Source: an uncultured Gemmatimonadota bacterium | GTDB lineage: Bacteria; Gemmatimonadota; Gemmatimonadetes; Palauibacterales; Palauibacteraceae | Assembly (NCBI GenBank): GCA_913043255.1 | Contig: CAJWLK010000002.1 | Span: 1 to 64,000, forward strand | Direction of reading: 5' to 3' | DNA: 64,000 nucleotides | Part shown: positions 26,571-35,589 of the stretch, piece after piece | Position numbering within the stretch: the stretch's first letter is position 1 | Layout: each line of letters starts with the position of its first letter | Position numbers and translations under genes: made by a program | Notes under the pieces: generated by a model | Databases searched by the model: none | What the model was told of the DNA's origin: nothing | What the model saw: the letters and a program-made list of their open reading frames with translations, nothing else

Positions 26571-26690
26571 CTGGGGTTCCTCACCGCAGGGGAACTGCCG
26601 ACGCCTGAGTTTGCTTAGGCGGACTCACACTCCGGGTAGGAGGCTAACCACGAACTAGGGCCGTCGGCTGATGCCGCGAGGCACCACAAG
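26571..26690 (+). ncRNA. Candidate structured RNA (unassigned class)
   Basis: Five helices fall in 120 bases: GTTCC 26576-26580 with GGAAC 26591-26595; a closing stem GCCGAC 26597-26602 with GTCGGC 26663-26668; inside it GCCTGAG 26603-26609 with CTTAGGC 26614-26620 (loop TTTG) and CTCC 26630-26633 with GGAG 26639-26642; then TGCC/GGCA 26672-26683 capped by GCGA, a GNRA tetraloop when read on the plus strand. The stem inside a closed multiloop looks like a three-way junction. I do not recognise tRNA, tmRNA, SRP RNA, RNase P, 6S or a common riboswitch consensus. Strand is inferred from the tetraloop; it could instead be a leader of rho on the minus strand. Confidence 0.35.
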
Positions 26691-26768
26691 TATGGGGATA
26701 CTACGCCCGTCGCGCCAGCGCACTGTGAGGTCATCTGAAATAGTGACATTTCCTTGATGACAAAAGAT

Positions 26769-26798
26769 TTGGAACCCTTGGCTTTTACGGTGTATATT
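26769..26798 (+). promoter_or_regulatory. Possible sigma70-type promoter
   Basis: TTGGAA at 26769-26774, an 18-base spacer ending in TG, then TATATT at 26793-26798. It points towards the cupredoxin lipoprotein gene about 100 bases on. Matches are partial (four of six and five of six), so this is a candidate only. Confidence 0.3.
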
Positions 26799-26877
26799 CT
26801 TGTGCCTTATGTGAGCGGCGACCTGGTCCCATTTCGCCGCAACTTAGAAAGTATTTTTTTGAATTATTCTTATCAAC

Positions 26878-27486
26878 ATGGAGCGTGATGCATTGATGAA
26901 ACGGCTTGAATTTATGCGCGTGACTTTTGTCCTGACGCTAACGGTATTGGTCATCGGGTGTGGCAACAGTGAAACAAATTCTGACACGTCCCCGGCGGAC
27001 CAAGTACAGTCTACGGAACCAACCGCGAGTATCGTGGCAGCAGACTGGATCACCGTGGATGAAGTTGCCAACACTGTCGTGATCGATCTTGTGGCAGGTC
27101 AGACGGATGCAAACAACAGGTGGAACTACAATGGCTTCGCCAGAGGCGAGGCCACGATTGTTGTGCCAATGGGCTTTGCCGTAACAATCCACTTTGACAA
27201 CACGGATCCCGTAACCTTTCATAGCGCTGGAGTGCTCGATGCAACGGATAGCTTTCCAGCTATCTATAGCGAATCGACAGCGGCGGTGTTTAATGGGGCA
27301 ATGACGAGCAACGCAACATCCCTTACAGAAGCTACACCACCTGGGGGTGGAACCGAATCAATCACGTTCACAGCTGAAACAAGCGGTGAATACGCGCTCG
27401 TTTGCATGAGTCCCGCACACGCGATCACCGGAATGTGGATCGGATTTGAAGTCTCCAATTCCGGAGAGTCCGGGCTGAAGATGTAG
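26878..27486 (+). CDS. Sulfocyanin-like cupredoxin lipoprotein
   Basis: About 190-202 residues. A signal peptide with lipobox VIGC places it as a periplasm-facing lipoprotein with a Ser/Thr/Glu-rich linker. The cupredoxin domain has an N-terminal histidine in TFHSAGV and the C-terminal copper loop C-x4-H-x4-M (CMSPAHAITGM), the type 1 copper ligand set His-Cys-His-Met with spacing like sulfocyanins rather than plastocyanins. It likely carries electrons to a terminal oxidase. ATGs at 26878, 26896 and 26914 are all possible; the last puts the hydrophobic core right at the N-terminus. A strong terminator follows. Confidence 0.78.
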   Translation: MERDALMKRLEFMRVTFVLTLTVLVIGCGNSETNSDTSPADQVQSTEPTASIVAADWITVDEVANTVVIDLVAGQTDANNRWNYNGFARGEATIVVPMGFAVTIHFDNTDPVTFHSAGVLDATDSFPAIYSESTAAVFNGAMTSNATSLTEATPPGGGTESITFTAETSGEYALVCMSPAHAITGMWIGFEVSNSGESGLKM

Positions 27487-27525
27487 AGCAGATCAATTCT
27501 TTCACGTGAAAAATACGTTTGGGTC

Positions 27526-27557
27526 AAGGGGGGGAGCCACCACTCTTCCCCCTTTTT
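27526..27557 (+). terminator. Rho-independent terminator
   Basis: A G-rich arm (AA plus seven G, then AG) at 27526-27536, loop, and CTC-TT-CCCCC-TT arm running into five T at 27553-27557, about 40 bases after the cupredoxin stop. The pairs GAG/CTC and GGGGG/CCCCC with a small bulge form a stable stem ending in the T run. Confidence 0.6.
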
Positions 27558-27629
27558 CTCGACACGTACCGGATTTCTGGATCGTGATTGCTCGTGGACG
27601 TCACGCAGCATTTTGTGCAGAATAGGGAT

Positions 27630-28556
27630 ATGAACTTGATACGGCGCACACTGCTCTGGGCTTCGACAAATACTTGGATCGCCTCACACCTTCCTCGTCG
27701 TAAATTCGTTCAGCGCGCCGTCCGAAGGTTTATTCCTGGTGAAAGTGTCGGGGATGTAATCACGGAATCGGAGCGACTCTACAAACAAAACATCCCGACA
27801 ATAATCACCATGCTTGGAGAAAACGTCGAGACGCGAGAAGGAACGTGGCAGATCGTGGATGAGTATCGTCGTGCCATGGACTCGGCACGGGAGCGGGCCC
27901 TCGATATCGAAGTCTCTATCAAACCGACCCACCTTGGTCTGGATATGGGCGATGCCCTCACGTTCAAGAACGTATCTACACTGGCCACCCACGCAGCAGG
28001 ATATGGGACTCTGTGGATAGACATGGAGAGTTCGGCGTATACCGACGCGACGTTGGAGCTCTTCCGAGCACTCCGTGCGGAACACGTTAACGTAGGAATT
28101 TGTCTTCAAGCATACTTGAAAAGGACGGCCGATGACCTCGAGTCTCTACTCCAGATCGGGCCACGGATTAGGCTTGTGAAAGGCGCTTATGCCGAACCAG
28201 AAAATATCGCATATCCGCAAAAGGATGATGTTGATCGAAACTACCTGTCGCTCGCAGAGACTCTTATCAGTCACCTGGAACGAGGTGGAAATGGCTTCCT
28301 TGCTTTAGGTACCCATGATTCAGCAATGATCAACCCCTCAGTGGATCGGGCACGGGAAGCTGGCCTCGGGCGAGACCACTTTGAAGTTGAGTTCCTATAC
28401 GGCATCCGCCGGAAGGAGCAAAAGAGGTTAGTGGAGCGAGAGGTTCCAATTCGTATTTTAATAAGCTACGGTGATGCTTGGTTCCCCTGGTACATGCGGC
28501 GATTAGCGGAACGTCCAGCAAATATCTGGTTTGTAATGCGTAGCCTAGTCCGTTGA
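27630..28556 (+). CDS. Proline dehydrogenase
   Basis: About 308 residues, the compact monofunctional FAD-dependent proline dehydrogenase that oxidises proline to pyrroline-5-carboxylate and feeds electrons to quinone. Barrel motifs include SIKPTHLGLD, RLVKGAYAEPENIAYP, LGTHDS, and EFLYGIRRKEQ; near the C-terminus is YGDAWFPWYMRRLAERPAN, the signature substrate-binding helix. ATG 27630 is chosen; an upstream in-frame TTG/ATG region at 27588 would add 14 residues with no family support. No pyrroline-carboxylate dehydrogenase gene is beside it, so the second step must be encoded elsewhere. Confidence 0.9.
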   Translation: MNLIRRTLLWASTNTWIASHLPRRKFVQRAVRRFIPGESVGDVITESERLYKQNIPTIITMLGENVETREGTWQIVDEYRRAMDSARERALDIEVSIKPTHLGLDMGDALTFKNVSTLATHAAGYGTLWIDMESSAYTDATLELFRALRAEHVNVGICLQAYLKRTADDLESLLQIGPRIRLVKGAYAEPENIAYPQKDDVDRNYLSLAETLISHLERGGNGFLALGTHDSAMINPSVDRAREAGLGRDHFEVEFLYGIRRKEQKRLVEREVPIRILISYGDAWFPWYMRRLAERPANIWFVMRSLVR

Positions 28557-28706
28557 GTTCTTTCATTGAACACCTGCGAACACATAGACAGTTTGCCCAA
28601 CGTTGATATAGCTACGCAAGGCGATACACGCTGTGAATTTCATTTAGAAACGACGACTAGTCTCTGTCGTCCAGATCCCAGATGTCGTTGATACGGAGGT
28701 AGCTGC

Positions 28707-29573
28707 ATGAGTCACATCGAGACCCCTACTTCAGTTTTTTCTCCAGATGCCCTCGCAGGCCGTGTCGCATTCATCACTGGGGGAGGGAGTGGAATTGGGT
28801 ATGGCATCGCTGAGTGTTTATCGGCAGCTGGAGCATCGGTTGCAATCTTTAGTCGCAATGAACAACGGGTGCAGTCAGCAGTAGAGAAGCTATCAGATGA
28901 ATTCAAGCAACCAGCGCTCGGGACAGTAGGTGATGTGAGAGAACCCGAATCCTTGGAACGAGCAGTACAACAGACACGCAATGAACTAGGATCAGTCGAT
29001 ATATTGATCAACAATGCAGCGGGCAATTTTTACGCGCCGACGGCAGACATTTCACCGAACGGTTGGCGTTCTGTCATCGAGATCGATCTCTTTGGGACCT
29101 TCCACGCATGCCGGGCGGCATATCCGATCATGTCTGAACAGAAGTACGGTCGTATCGTTTCAATATCTATGACGCTGCACTACCGTGGTTGGCCGCTGAT
29201 GGCACATGCTACCGCCGCCAAGGCTGGCGTTGATGCCCTCACGCGGACACTTGCACTGGAGTGGGCACGAGATGGGATCAACATCAATGCAGTTGCTCCG
29301 GGGCCGATACCAACCGAAGCGGTAAAAAAGGCCTTCGCACTGCCTGAGGCTGGCGGGGTAGACATGTTTGGCGAACGGGCCATGGCTGGCTTTGCCGAAA
29401 AGTTCATCCCCGTGGGCAGACTGGGACACCCTCATGACATCGGGCAAATGGTCACCTATCTGTGTTCACCTGGTGGTGATTGGATAAACGGGGCTGTATT
29501 TGTCGTCGACGGAGGAGAGTCGCTAGCGAGTCCGCGCATGATACCAGATGGTTCGGACAAGGCTATAAATTAG
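28707..29573 (+). CDS. SDR oxidoreductase, 2,4-dienoyl-CoA reductase-like
   Basis: A 288-residue short-chain dehydrogenase. The NADP motif is TGGGSGIG (residues about 25-32), then NNAAGNF and a catalytic area ISMTLHYRGWPLMAHATAAKAG in which the usual active-site Tyr of YxxxK is absent while Lys remains. This pattern is that of the decarboxylating-type/2,4-dienoyl-CoA reductase branch rather than FabG. It would reduce 2,4-dienoyl-CoA during breakdown of unsaturated fatty acids. GGAGG ahead of ATG 28707 supports the start. Its stop overlaps the convergent mtaB stop by four bases. Confidence 0.83.
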   Translation: MSHIETPTSVFSPDALAGRVAFITGGGSGIGYGIAECLSAAGASVAIFSRNEQRVQSAVEKLSDEFKQPALGTVGDVREPESLERAVQQTRNELGSVDILINNAAGNFYAPTADISPNGWRSVIEIDLFGTFHACRAAYPIMSEQKYGRIVSISMTLHYRGWPLMAHATAAKAGVDALTRTLALEWARDGININAVAPGPIPTEAVKKAFALPEAGGVDMFGERAMAGFAEKFIPVGRLGHPHDIGQMVTYLCSPGGDWINGAVFVVDGGESLASPRMIPDGSDKAIN

Positions 29574-30898
29574 GGAGTTGTGGCAATCTCCGGCGCTTCA
29601 GCCATTAGGCGCCCATCTCTCTCCTTCAGTCGAGCGGAGAATCGATCACCTAGATCTGCCTTGCCATGTAAGTCGGCCCGTAAGTAATCCCCTGTAACTC
29701 CAACGCGTCGCTCATGGGTACCTTCCACTACGAAGTCAGCAATGGAACCGACACGACTCTTTTCGTATACCCGGCCTTTCTCCACTCCGATCCCACGAAG
29801 TTCACGCGACCGAGTCGCTATTACACCACCCAATACTGGGTTCGGAAGCGATGCTGCGACCGTCCCATCTCTCACGGAATACGGAAAAACATGCAGGTAG
29901 GTGTATGGCAGTTCTTCCACGAGGCTTTTCGTCTCTTCAAACTCCGCATCCCCTTCTCCTGGAAAACCCACAATGACATCAGCGCCGAGGCCAAATGGTC
30001 CAATAGACTCAGCAATTTCAAGGATACGAGTTCTATAGGCTTCACGACTGTGCCACCGACGCATCAGACGCAACACCGCATCTGATCCACTTTGCAGGGG
30101 TACGTGGAGATGCGGAGCAAGTTGGCCACCTGAACAGGCGAGAAGATCAAGCAATCTATCATCGATCTCGGTTGCCTCAATCGATGATAGGCGAACCCGC
30201 ACAGGTACAGCTTCAAGGATCTGTTCACATAACTCGGCAAGCGTCGTCTGAGACTGAAGATCGTGACCATAATGGCCGATGTGTATACCCGTTATCACAA
30301 GCTCCGGATGGGATCGAGCCAATATTTTCGCTTCCTTAACGACATCTTTGGGACTTCTAGACACGGAAGACCCACGAGCGATGCGAGTCGCACAAAAAGA
30401 GCATTTCCGGTCACACCCATCTTGGACTTTGAGCCAAGCACGCGTTCCACGGGCATTTCGATAGAGTGGTTGCGGTTCACCGTCGAGCCCTGACCCAAGA
30501 CCGAGTGGCATGAGTTCGGCAGCCACGAGATTTGGGTCATGACCAGGAACAACCGCATCAACTTCACCCATGGTTTGATAATCAGCCTCTCGAAAGGAAG
30601 TAGAGCATCCCGCTGTAACAATCCGGATTCCGGGATGTCGACGACGAAGTCGACGCACGAGGTGACGTGCGTTCGCATCGGCTTGATTGGTTACCGTGCA
30701 AGTATTGATTACCGCGACATCAGCATCCGCGGAATCCGACACCGTTTGAGCGCCGCGGCCTTCCAGTTCTTGCCTCATACGCTCGGTGTCGTATTGATTT
30801 GCCTTGCACCCAAAGGTGTGGTACCAAACAGTCGGAGTGTCCTTCACTGGCCAGTTCGCACGTTCTTTAGTGGAATGGAGGAGGAAACGCCTAAGCAT
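29570..30898 (-). CDS. mtaB: tRNA N6-threonylcarbamoyladenosine methylthiotransferase MtaB-like
   Basis: A 442-residue methylthiotransferase. The N-terminal UPF0004 domain holds GCKANQYDTERM, INTCTVT and AGCSTS with its three cluster cysteines; the radical SAM motif is CDRKCSFCATRIARG near residue 165; a TRAM domain with GVTGDYLRAD closes the protein. The GCKANQ/CTVTNQAD pattern separates MtaB from MiaB and RimO. It adds a methylthio group to t6A37 of tRNAs reading ANN codons. ATG 30898 is used; the family usually begins about at the VWYHTFGCKANQ strand, so the first 17 residues may be an overextension. Confidence 0.88.
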   Translation of the reverse strand: MLRRFLLHSTKERANWPVKDTPTVWYHTFGCKANQYDTERMRQELEGRGAQTVSDSADADVAVINTCTVTNQADANARHLVRRLRRRHPGIRIVTAGCSTSFREADYQTMGEVDAVVPGHDPNLVAAELMPLGLGSGLDGEPQPLYRNARGTRAWLKVQDGCDRKCSFCATRIARGSSVSRSPKDVVKEAKILARSHPELVITGIHIGHYGHDLQSQTTLAELCEQILEAVPVRVRLSSIEATEIDDRLLDLLACSGGQLAPHLHVPLQSGSDAVLRLMRRWHSREAYRTRILEIAESIGPFGLGADVIVGFPGEGDAEFEETKSLVEELPYTYLHVFPYSVRDGTVAASLPNPVLGGVIATRSRELRGIGVEKGRVYEKSRVGSIADFVVEGTHERRVGVTGDYLRADLHGKADLGDRFSARLKERDGRLMAEAPEIATTP

Positions 30899-31096
30899 TT
30901 CCAGGGTAAGTAATATTGGTCGAGCACTGTCTAACCGCTACGTGTCAATCATTAGGTGGAGAAGTAAGCAAGACAGATCAGACTTCAGTTATAGAAACCG
31001 CTGGACTCCGCCACCTCGTATTGTATCTTCTGAGGGAGCGGAGTTCACGACCACCAGGTCGGGACCAACGTCAAGGATACCACGGAGGACTTGAGT

Positions 31097-31513
31097 ATGT
31101 TTCGTAGCAATCGTGGGCTATTAAGCGCCCTCACTGTCGCAGCCATTGCACTGCCACTCGTGGGTTGTGGTGAGGAACCGGTTGCTCCGGAACCCACATT
31201 CGATAATCCCGCGACGATTCGAGTCCGGAACAATCTCGATGGTGCTGTCCTATTCTTCTACAAACGCGACTGTGGATCCGCGGAGTGGAGCGAGGATTTG
31301 TTGCCCAACGATCCGGTGGAAGGAACAATCCAACCAGGAGCTTCGAGAGACTTCACAGTTGAAGCTGGGTGCCATGACCTTTGGGCACGACACCTTGAGA
31401 CAGTTGACCCAGGCCCTCTTGTCGACAAACAACTATTCAACCAGTCCGTGTCACCGGTTAACGTATTCATATGGAATCTGGATAGCATTGGGGTTGGGAG
31501 CGGGCCGGGCTAA
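31097..31513 (+). CDS. Small lipoprotein of unknown function
   Basis: About 138 residues. The signal peptide ends in lipobox LVGC at about residue 25 of the reading frame, after which comes an acidic linker (EEPVAPEP) and a small domain with strands NPATIRVRNNLDGAVLFFYKRD and two conserved-looking cysteines (RDCGS, AGCHDLW) that may form a disulfide. I know no family for it. ATG 31097 is chosen because GGAGG ends eight bases before it; a TTG at 31091 is too close to that site. It stands alone between mtaB (divergent) and the MMPL transporter (convergent). Confidence 0.7.
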   Translation: MFRSNRGLLSALTVAAIALPLVGCGEEPVAPEPTFDNPATIRVRNNLDGAVLFFYKRDCGSAEWSEDLLPNDPVEGTIQPGASRDFTVEAGCHDLWARHLETVDPGPLVDKQLFNQSVSPVNVFIWNLDSIGVGSGPG

Positions 31514-31571
31514 TCTCACGGATTAGCGCCAGCGAAAAAATGTAAAGTCAATTGTTAAGAGCGGGGAGGGA

Positions 31572-34325
31572 TCACCCCCCTGTTCTTGCCACTTCTTCTA
31601 CGACATCAAGTCTGCGAGTTGCAAGCAGTGCTGGCATCACGACGAGCGTGGCAATCAATACGCAAATCATTCCTAATGTGAGCAGGCGGCCCATAGAGGC
31701 CATCCCTACGTGGACTGAAAAAGCAAGATTTCCGAAGCTTGCAATCGTCGTCAGGCTTGCAAAAAACACCGCGCGACTGGTCGAAGACTTGAGTGGGTTA
31801 GGCGATGAGGGCCGGCTGCGCGCATGGTGCATCATGTGAATTCCATTGTCTACACCAACACCCAAAAGCAGTGGAAGCGCAATTACGTTGGCAAAATTGA
31901 ATTGCAAGTCGAATAAAACTACGAGAGCACCTGTCCAAACCGCTGCCAGTACCAACGGTCCGACAACGATGGCTGCGTCCTTGGTACTACGAAGCAGAAA
32001 AACGAGTAAGACCATTGTTATCAAACCTGCCGCGAGGAGTGCCTGTTGAAACGCAGCGACCGCGACGCGGCCAGTTTCCACTTGACTAACCGCTTCCCCA
32101 GTTGCTCCTGGATCGGCTGAGCGAACCGCTTTCACGAAGCGACGTGTTTCAGCTGTAGTAGTTAACGGGACAGCTGAAGTGACTTCGACTCTCTGACGAC
32201 CATCTTCGGTAATCCATCGACGTTTCAAGTCATTCGGAAGCGTCGCCTCAGACACCGGTTCAGCCTCTGCCGATTGGCGCAATCTACTCAACCCATCCTC
32301 CAGTGAGCCTATAAGTGCTGTCTCAAGCTTCGCGAGATGGAGGGACTGATCTGATGGCACCCAACCCTCACTGTAGCGCTCCCATCGGCGCAGCACGTGG
32401 TAAAGCTGTCGAGCGATCATGCGCTCCTCATCACTCCCAACCCAACGAATCTCGTTTACAGACTTCGCGAGTTGCGCAACAACGTCCGATCCACTGACGT
32501 CCGATTGTATCGTGGGTGCAGGAGACGGCAGCTGCGAGGCCAATTCACGTAGCAATCGCCTTTTCGACAACTGCTCACGCGGCACAAAATCTGCCAGCCT
32601 AAGAGTGCCTCGAACTTCAGGAAGAGCATCGAGCTTTTTAGCTACGACGCTGGCTTCGAGCGCATTATCTGTAATCACAGAAATGGTCAAAGGTTGTGCC
32701 ATCGAATCGCTTGAGAGGGTGCGATAAGCGGTCATGGACTCGCTGTTCGGGTCACGAAGGTTGAGCGGATCGTCATCGAAGGTTATACGAGGCAATACCA
32801 GCAATGTGGCTGCCGCTGTTACAGTTGCCATGAAAAGGACAACCTTTCGCGAACCATCAATTTTTTTGGCGAGCTTCGGCAGCCCTTCCGATACAAGAAC
32901 TGCGGGGGAGGCTGATGGAAAGGTTGCCATAAACGCAGGTAGAACTGTCAATGTAACGAAAAAGCTAAAAACCATTCCGACTGCGCCGATGACTCCTAAT
33001 TCGGATACGCCGGTGAAATCGGTGGTAATAAAGGTCAAGAAACAGGCAGCCGTCGTAAGCGCAGACAATGCAAGCGAAGGGCCAATCTCCACGACTGCAT
33101 TATCTACAGCTGTTGCGTTCGTGGAACCTCTGGCCAAGTGGGCACGGTACCTCATACAAAGATGAAGTGCGTAATCGATTCCTAACCCTACGTACAAAAC
33201 GGCAAAGGCTACGGAAATCAGGTTCAATTGTCCGATTGCAAACGCAGCAAACGCGGACGTTGCCACCAAGCCGGTCACGAGTGCCGCTAGGCAGCCTAGG
33301 ATCAAACGGATAGATCGGAGTGCGACAAATAGTATTAAGGCTACGGATCCTCCAGCCAACAATCCGGTTTGCCTAACGCCTTTGACAGCCGTTTCAAGTT
33401 CCTCAGTTTCAATTGCGACTTTGCCTGTGAGTTGAACTGATACACCATTCCGTTCGGTGAGCCCGAGGTCACGGCTCACTTTCCGAATGCGGTCCATGGC
33501 CTCTCTCCCTGGAACCTTATTGGCAAAAGCCATTCGAGGGCGCGCAGAAATGATTCTTCTCCGCTCAGAGGCGACCGCTGGACGGCCTGCGAAAAGGATA
33601 CTCCATGGTACCGGTGCAAAACTGCCCTCGGTAGCCGCAAATGTAGAAGCAGCCAGCAGTCCAAGAACTGGTGCTAAACCGCTCTCATCTCCTGAATTGT
33701 ACGAAGCCGCGCCAGTATCTCTCGCAACCGAATCCAAAACAGTGGCCAGCCCTTCGAGTGTGAGATCTTGTTCTAGGGTTGAGAGAAGACCCGAGGCTGT
33801 ATTAACACGTTCTACCAAAGCTGACAGTGTGTCTGGGTTCAGATACCAAAGCCCGTAGCTGTCAAAAAACGCCCCTCCATCTAATTGGTATACAGACTCA
33901 AAAATCGCGGTGTCGGCTTTGAGGGCCGTAGCAAGCCTGCGCGCCCCATCATCGGCAAGGTCGGGCGTGTTGGCCTCAACTAGAACAACAAGTTCATTTT
34001 GTAAGCTTGGAAACGCCTCTTGAAAATCGCTATATATCTGTCGCCAGCGTAGTTCATCTGAAACGACGCTCGAGGTGTCGGTAGTTACACCCAGTGTCCG
34101 CGCTGTGTAGACGAGTCCCCCGATCGTGAGTATACAAGTGACCAAGAGGACAACCAGACGTCGTTGACGGACCATCTGCGACCAACTGCGGAGCACTCTC
34201 GCAACTAATATCTTGTTCTCTACACTCACAGGACTCTTCCTATGTTGTGCAAGCTCAAGAGCCCGCAGGCTCGTTGACGTCCTTCTATGATATCCAGCAC
34301 ATTCATCTTGCGAAGATGCCGCCAT
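31572..34325 (-). CDS. MMPL/RND-family transporter, HpnN-like
   Basis: About 885-917 residues with the RND/MMPL duplicated layout: one helix near the N-terminus, a large periplasmic loop, five helices, then a second helix-loop-five-helix unit. Membrane block one contains GLGIDYALHLCMRYR and block two GVGVDNGIHMMHHAR, the paired GxGxD motifs of helix 4 in each half typical of HpnN/MmpL-like lipid exporters. In hopanoid producers HpnN moves hopanoids to the outer membrane; no hpn gene is nearby, so lipid is unspecified. GTG 34229 with GGAAGAG before it is an alternative start that removes 32 residues lacking membrane or family character. Confidence 0.8.
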   Translation of the reverse strand: MAASSQDECAGYHRRTSTSLRALELAQHRKSPVSVENKILVARVLRSWSQMVRQRRLVVLLVTCILTIGGLVYTARTLGVTTDTSSVVSDELRWRQIYSDFQEAFPSLQNELVVLVEANTPDLADDGARRLATALKADTAIFESVYQLDGGAFFDSYGLWYLNPDTLSALVERVNTASGLLSTLEQDLTLEGLATVLDSVARDTGAASYNSGDESGLAPVLGLLAASTFAATEGSFAPVPWSILFAGRPAVASERRRIISARPRMAFANKVPGREAMDRIRKVSRDLGLTERNGVSVQLTGKVAIETEELETAVKGVRQTGLLAGGSVALILFVALRSIRLILGCLAALVTGLVATSAFAAFAIGQLNLISVAFAVLYVGLGIDYALHLCMRYRAHLARGSTNATAVDNAVVEIGPSLALSALTTAACFLTFITTDFTGVSELGVIGAVGMVFSFFVTLTVLPAFMATFPSASPAVLVSEGLPKLAKKIDGSRKVVLFMATVTAAATLLVLPRITFDDDPLNLRDPNSESMTAYRTLSSDSMAQPLTISVITDNALEASVVAKKLDALPEVRGTLRLADFVPREQLSKRRLLRELASQLPSPAPTIQSDVSGSDVVAQLAKSVNEIRWVGSDEERMIARQLYHVLRRWERYSEGWVPSDQSLHLAKLETALIGSLEDGLSRLRQSAEAEPVSEATLPNDLKRRWITEDGRQRVEVTSAVPLTTTAETRRFVKAVRSADPGATGEAVSQVETGRVAVAAFQQALLAAGLITMVLLVFLLRSTKDAAIVVGPLVLAAVWTGALVVLFDLQFNFANVIALPLLLGVGVDNGIHMMHHARSRPSSPNPLKSSTSRAVFFASLTTIASFGNLAFSVHVGMASMGRLLTLGMICVLIATLVVMPALLATRRLDVVEEVARTGG

Positions 34326-34464
34326 CAGATTCTAGTAGCGGACCAGCTTAAGAACGAGGCGCAGTTCTTATGAAGTGTCTTTATGTGTACTATACGAAAA
34401 TCGTAAAATCGAACGGCAATTGATAGCCTTGATTAAATAGTTTCAGAACAGTACGGAGGAAATG

Positions 34465-35490
34465 ATGAACCAGAAGCTTGTCCAGGTCGCTGAAGCGATG
34501 GGCATGAAAGGCAAAGGGATTTTAGCTGCGGACGAAAGTTCGGGGACTATAAAAAAGCGATTTGACGGTATTGGCGTTGAATCGACTGAGACCAATCGCC
34601 GTGACTATCGTGAGATGTTGTTTCGAAGCACGGATGCCTTACGTGACTACATCTCAGGGATAATCCTTTTCGATGAGACTCTCCGACAATCGTCAGATGA
34701 CGGAACACCCCTAGTTCAAATCATCTCTCAAACCGGCGCGATTCCAGGGATTAAAATCGACAAAGGCGCACATAACCTCGCGGGAGCGCCAGGCGAGAAA
34801 GTTACAGAAGGGTTAGATGGTCTTCGAGAACGGCTCGCAGAATATTATGAGCTTGGAGCCCGCTTCACGAAGTGGCGTGCCGTAATTGACATTGGTCGTA
34901 GTGGTGACCGATCCATTCCGAGCACGTACAGCATCGGAGCAAACGCGCATGCGTTAGCTAGAATGGCAGCACTAAGCCAAGAACAAGGGCTGGTGCCCAT
35001 CGTTGAACCGGAAGTGTTGATGGATGGAGACCACAACATTGACCGGTGCTTTGAAGCCACTGAGGCAACCCTAAAGCAAGTGTATATGGCGCTCTTTCAC
35101 CAGCGCGTTGCGCTGGAGGGATCGGTCCTTAAACCGAACATGGTCCTATCAGGCAAACTTTGCTCAGAGCAGGCCGGGGTCGATGAGGTTGCAGAGAAGA
35201 CTGTTCGATGTCTAAAACGGGCAGTCCCTTCGTCCGTCCCTAGCATCGTGTTTCTGTCAGGAGGTCAGTCCGACCTAGAAGCAACGGCACACCTCAACGC
35301 AATGAACGCCGCTTACGATACACCATGGAACCTAAGTTTCTCATTCGGACGCGCACTCCAAGCCGCACCGCTCCAGGCATGGGAGGGTAACGCCAACAAT
35401 AAAGAAGCTGCACAAACAGCATTCGCGCACCGAGCCCAAATGAATGGACTTGCTACAGAAGGCAAGTGGTCAATGGAGTTGGAGGAATAG
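34465..35490 (+). CDS. Class I fructose-bisphosphate aldolase
   Basis: About 341 residues of the eukaryote-like class I aldolase. Signature segments include GILAADESSGTIKKRF, DNGTPLVQ-like stretch (DDGTPLVQIIS), GIKIDKGAH, TKWRAVIDIG, the Schiff-base lysine region EGSVLKPNMVL near residue 222, and FLSGGQSDLEATAHLNAMN. It cleaves or condenses fructose 1,6-bisphosphate in glycolysis/gluconeogenesis without metal. Two ATGs at 34462 and 34465 follow GGAGGA (34455-34460); the second has the more workable spacing. The gene is monocistronic between divergent and convergent neighbours. Confidence 0.95.
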   Translation: MNQKLVQVAEAMGMKGKGILAADESSGTIKKRFDGIGVESTETNRRDYREMLFRSTDALRDYISGIILFDETLRQSSDDGTPLVQIISQTGAIPGIKIDKGAHNLAGAPGEKVTEGLDGLRERLAEYYELGARFTKWRAVIDIGRSGDRSIPSTYSIGANAHALARMAALSQEQGLVPIVEPEVLMDGDHNIDRCFEATEATLKQVYMALFHQRVALEGSVLKPNMVLSGKLCSEQAGVDEVAEKTVRCLKRAVPSSVPSIVFLSGGQSDLEATAHLNAMNAAYDTPWNLSFSFGRALQAAPLQAWEGNANNKEAAQTAFAHRAQMNGLATEGKWSMELEE

Positions 35491-35589
35491 AAGGGTCAAG
35501 CCAACAAGAAAATTTCCGCAACTTTTCTGGGGCAGCCGAAGATCTCAAGTCGAAGCGAAGGGGACTAACCAGCGGTCAGCGAAGCTCTC

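Larger units (their letters stand above)
26417..26877. other. Long intergenic region with candidate structured RNA
   Basis: About 460 bases between the divergent rho and cupredoxin genes. It holds a dense group of hairpins at 26571-26690 (listed separately) and a possible sigma70-type promoter nearer the cupredoxin gene. The part next to rho (26417-26570) shows no repeats or coding signal that I can support. Confidence 0.45.

Noticed and set aside
26571-26690. 6S RNA, SRP RNA, tmRNA, RNase P or hammerhead ribozyme
   Set aside because: I compared the conserved cores I remember (for example GGAAGG...AGCAGCC of SRP RNA, CUGAUGA...GAAA of hammerheads) and found no match; left as unassigned.
30916-31107. 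63-codon plus-strand open frame before the lipoprotein gene
   Set aside because: No ribosome site, no recognisable sequence, and it runs into the start region of the lipoprotein, whose own GGAGG and signal peptide are clear.
31510-31526. CTAATC/GATTAG hairpin as terminator of the small lipoprotein gene
   Set aside because: Six or seven weak pairs overlapping the stop codon with no T run after it on the plus strand.
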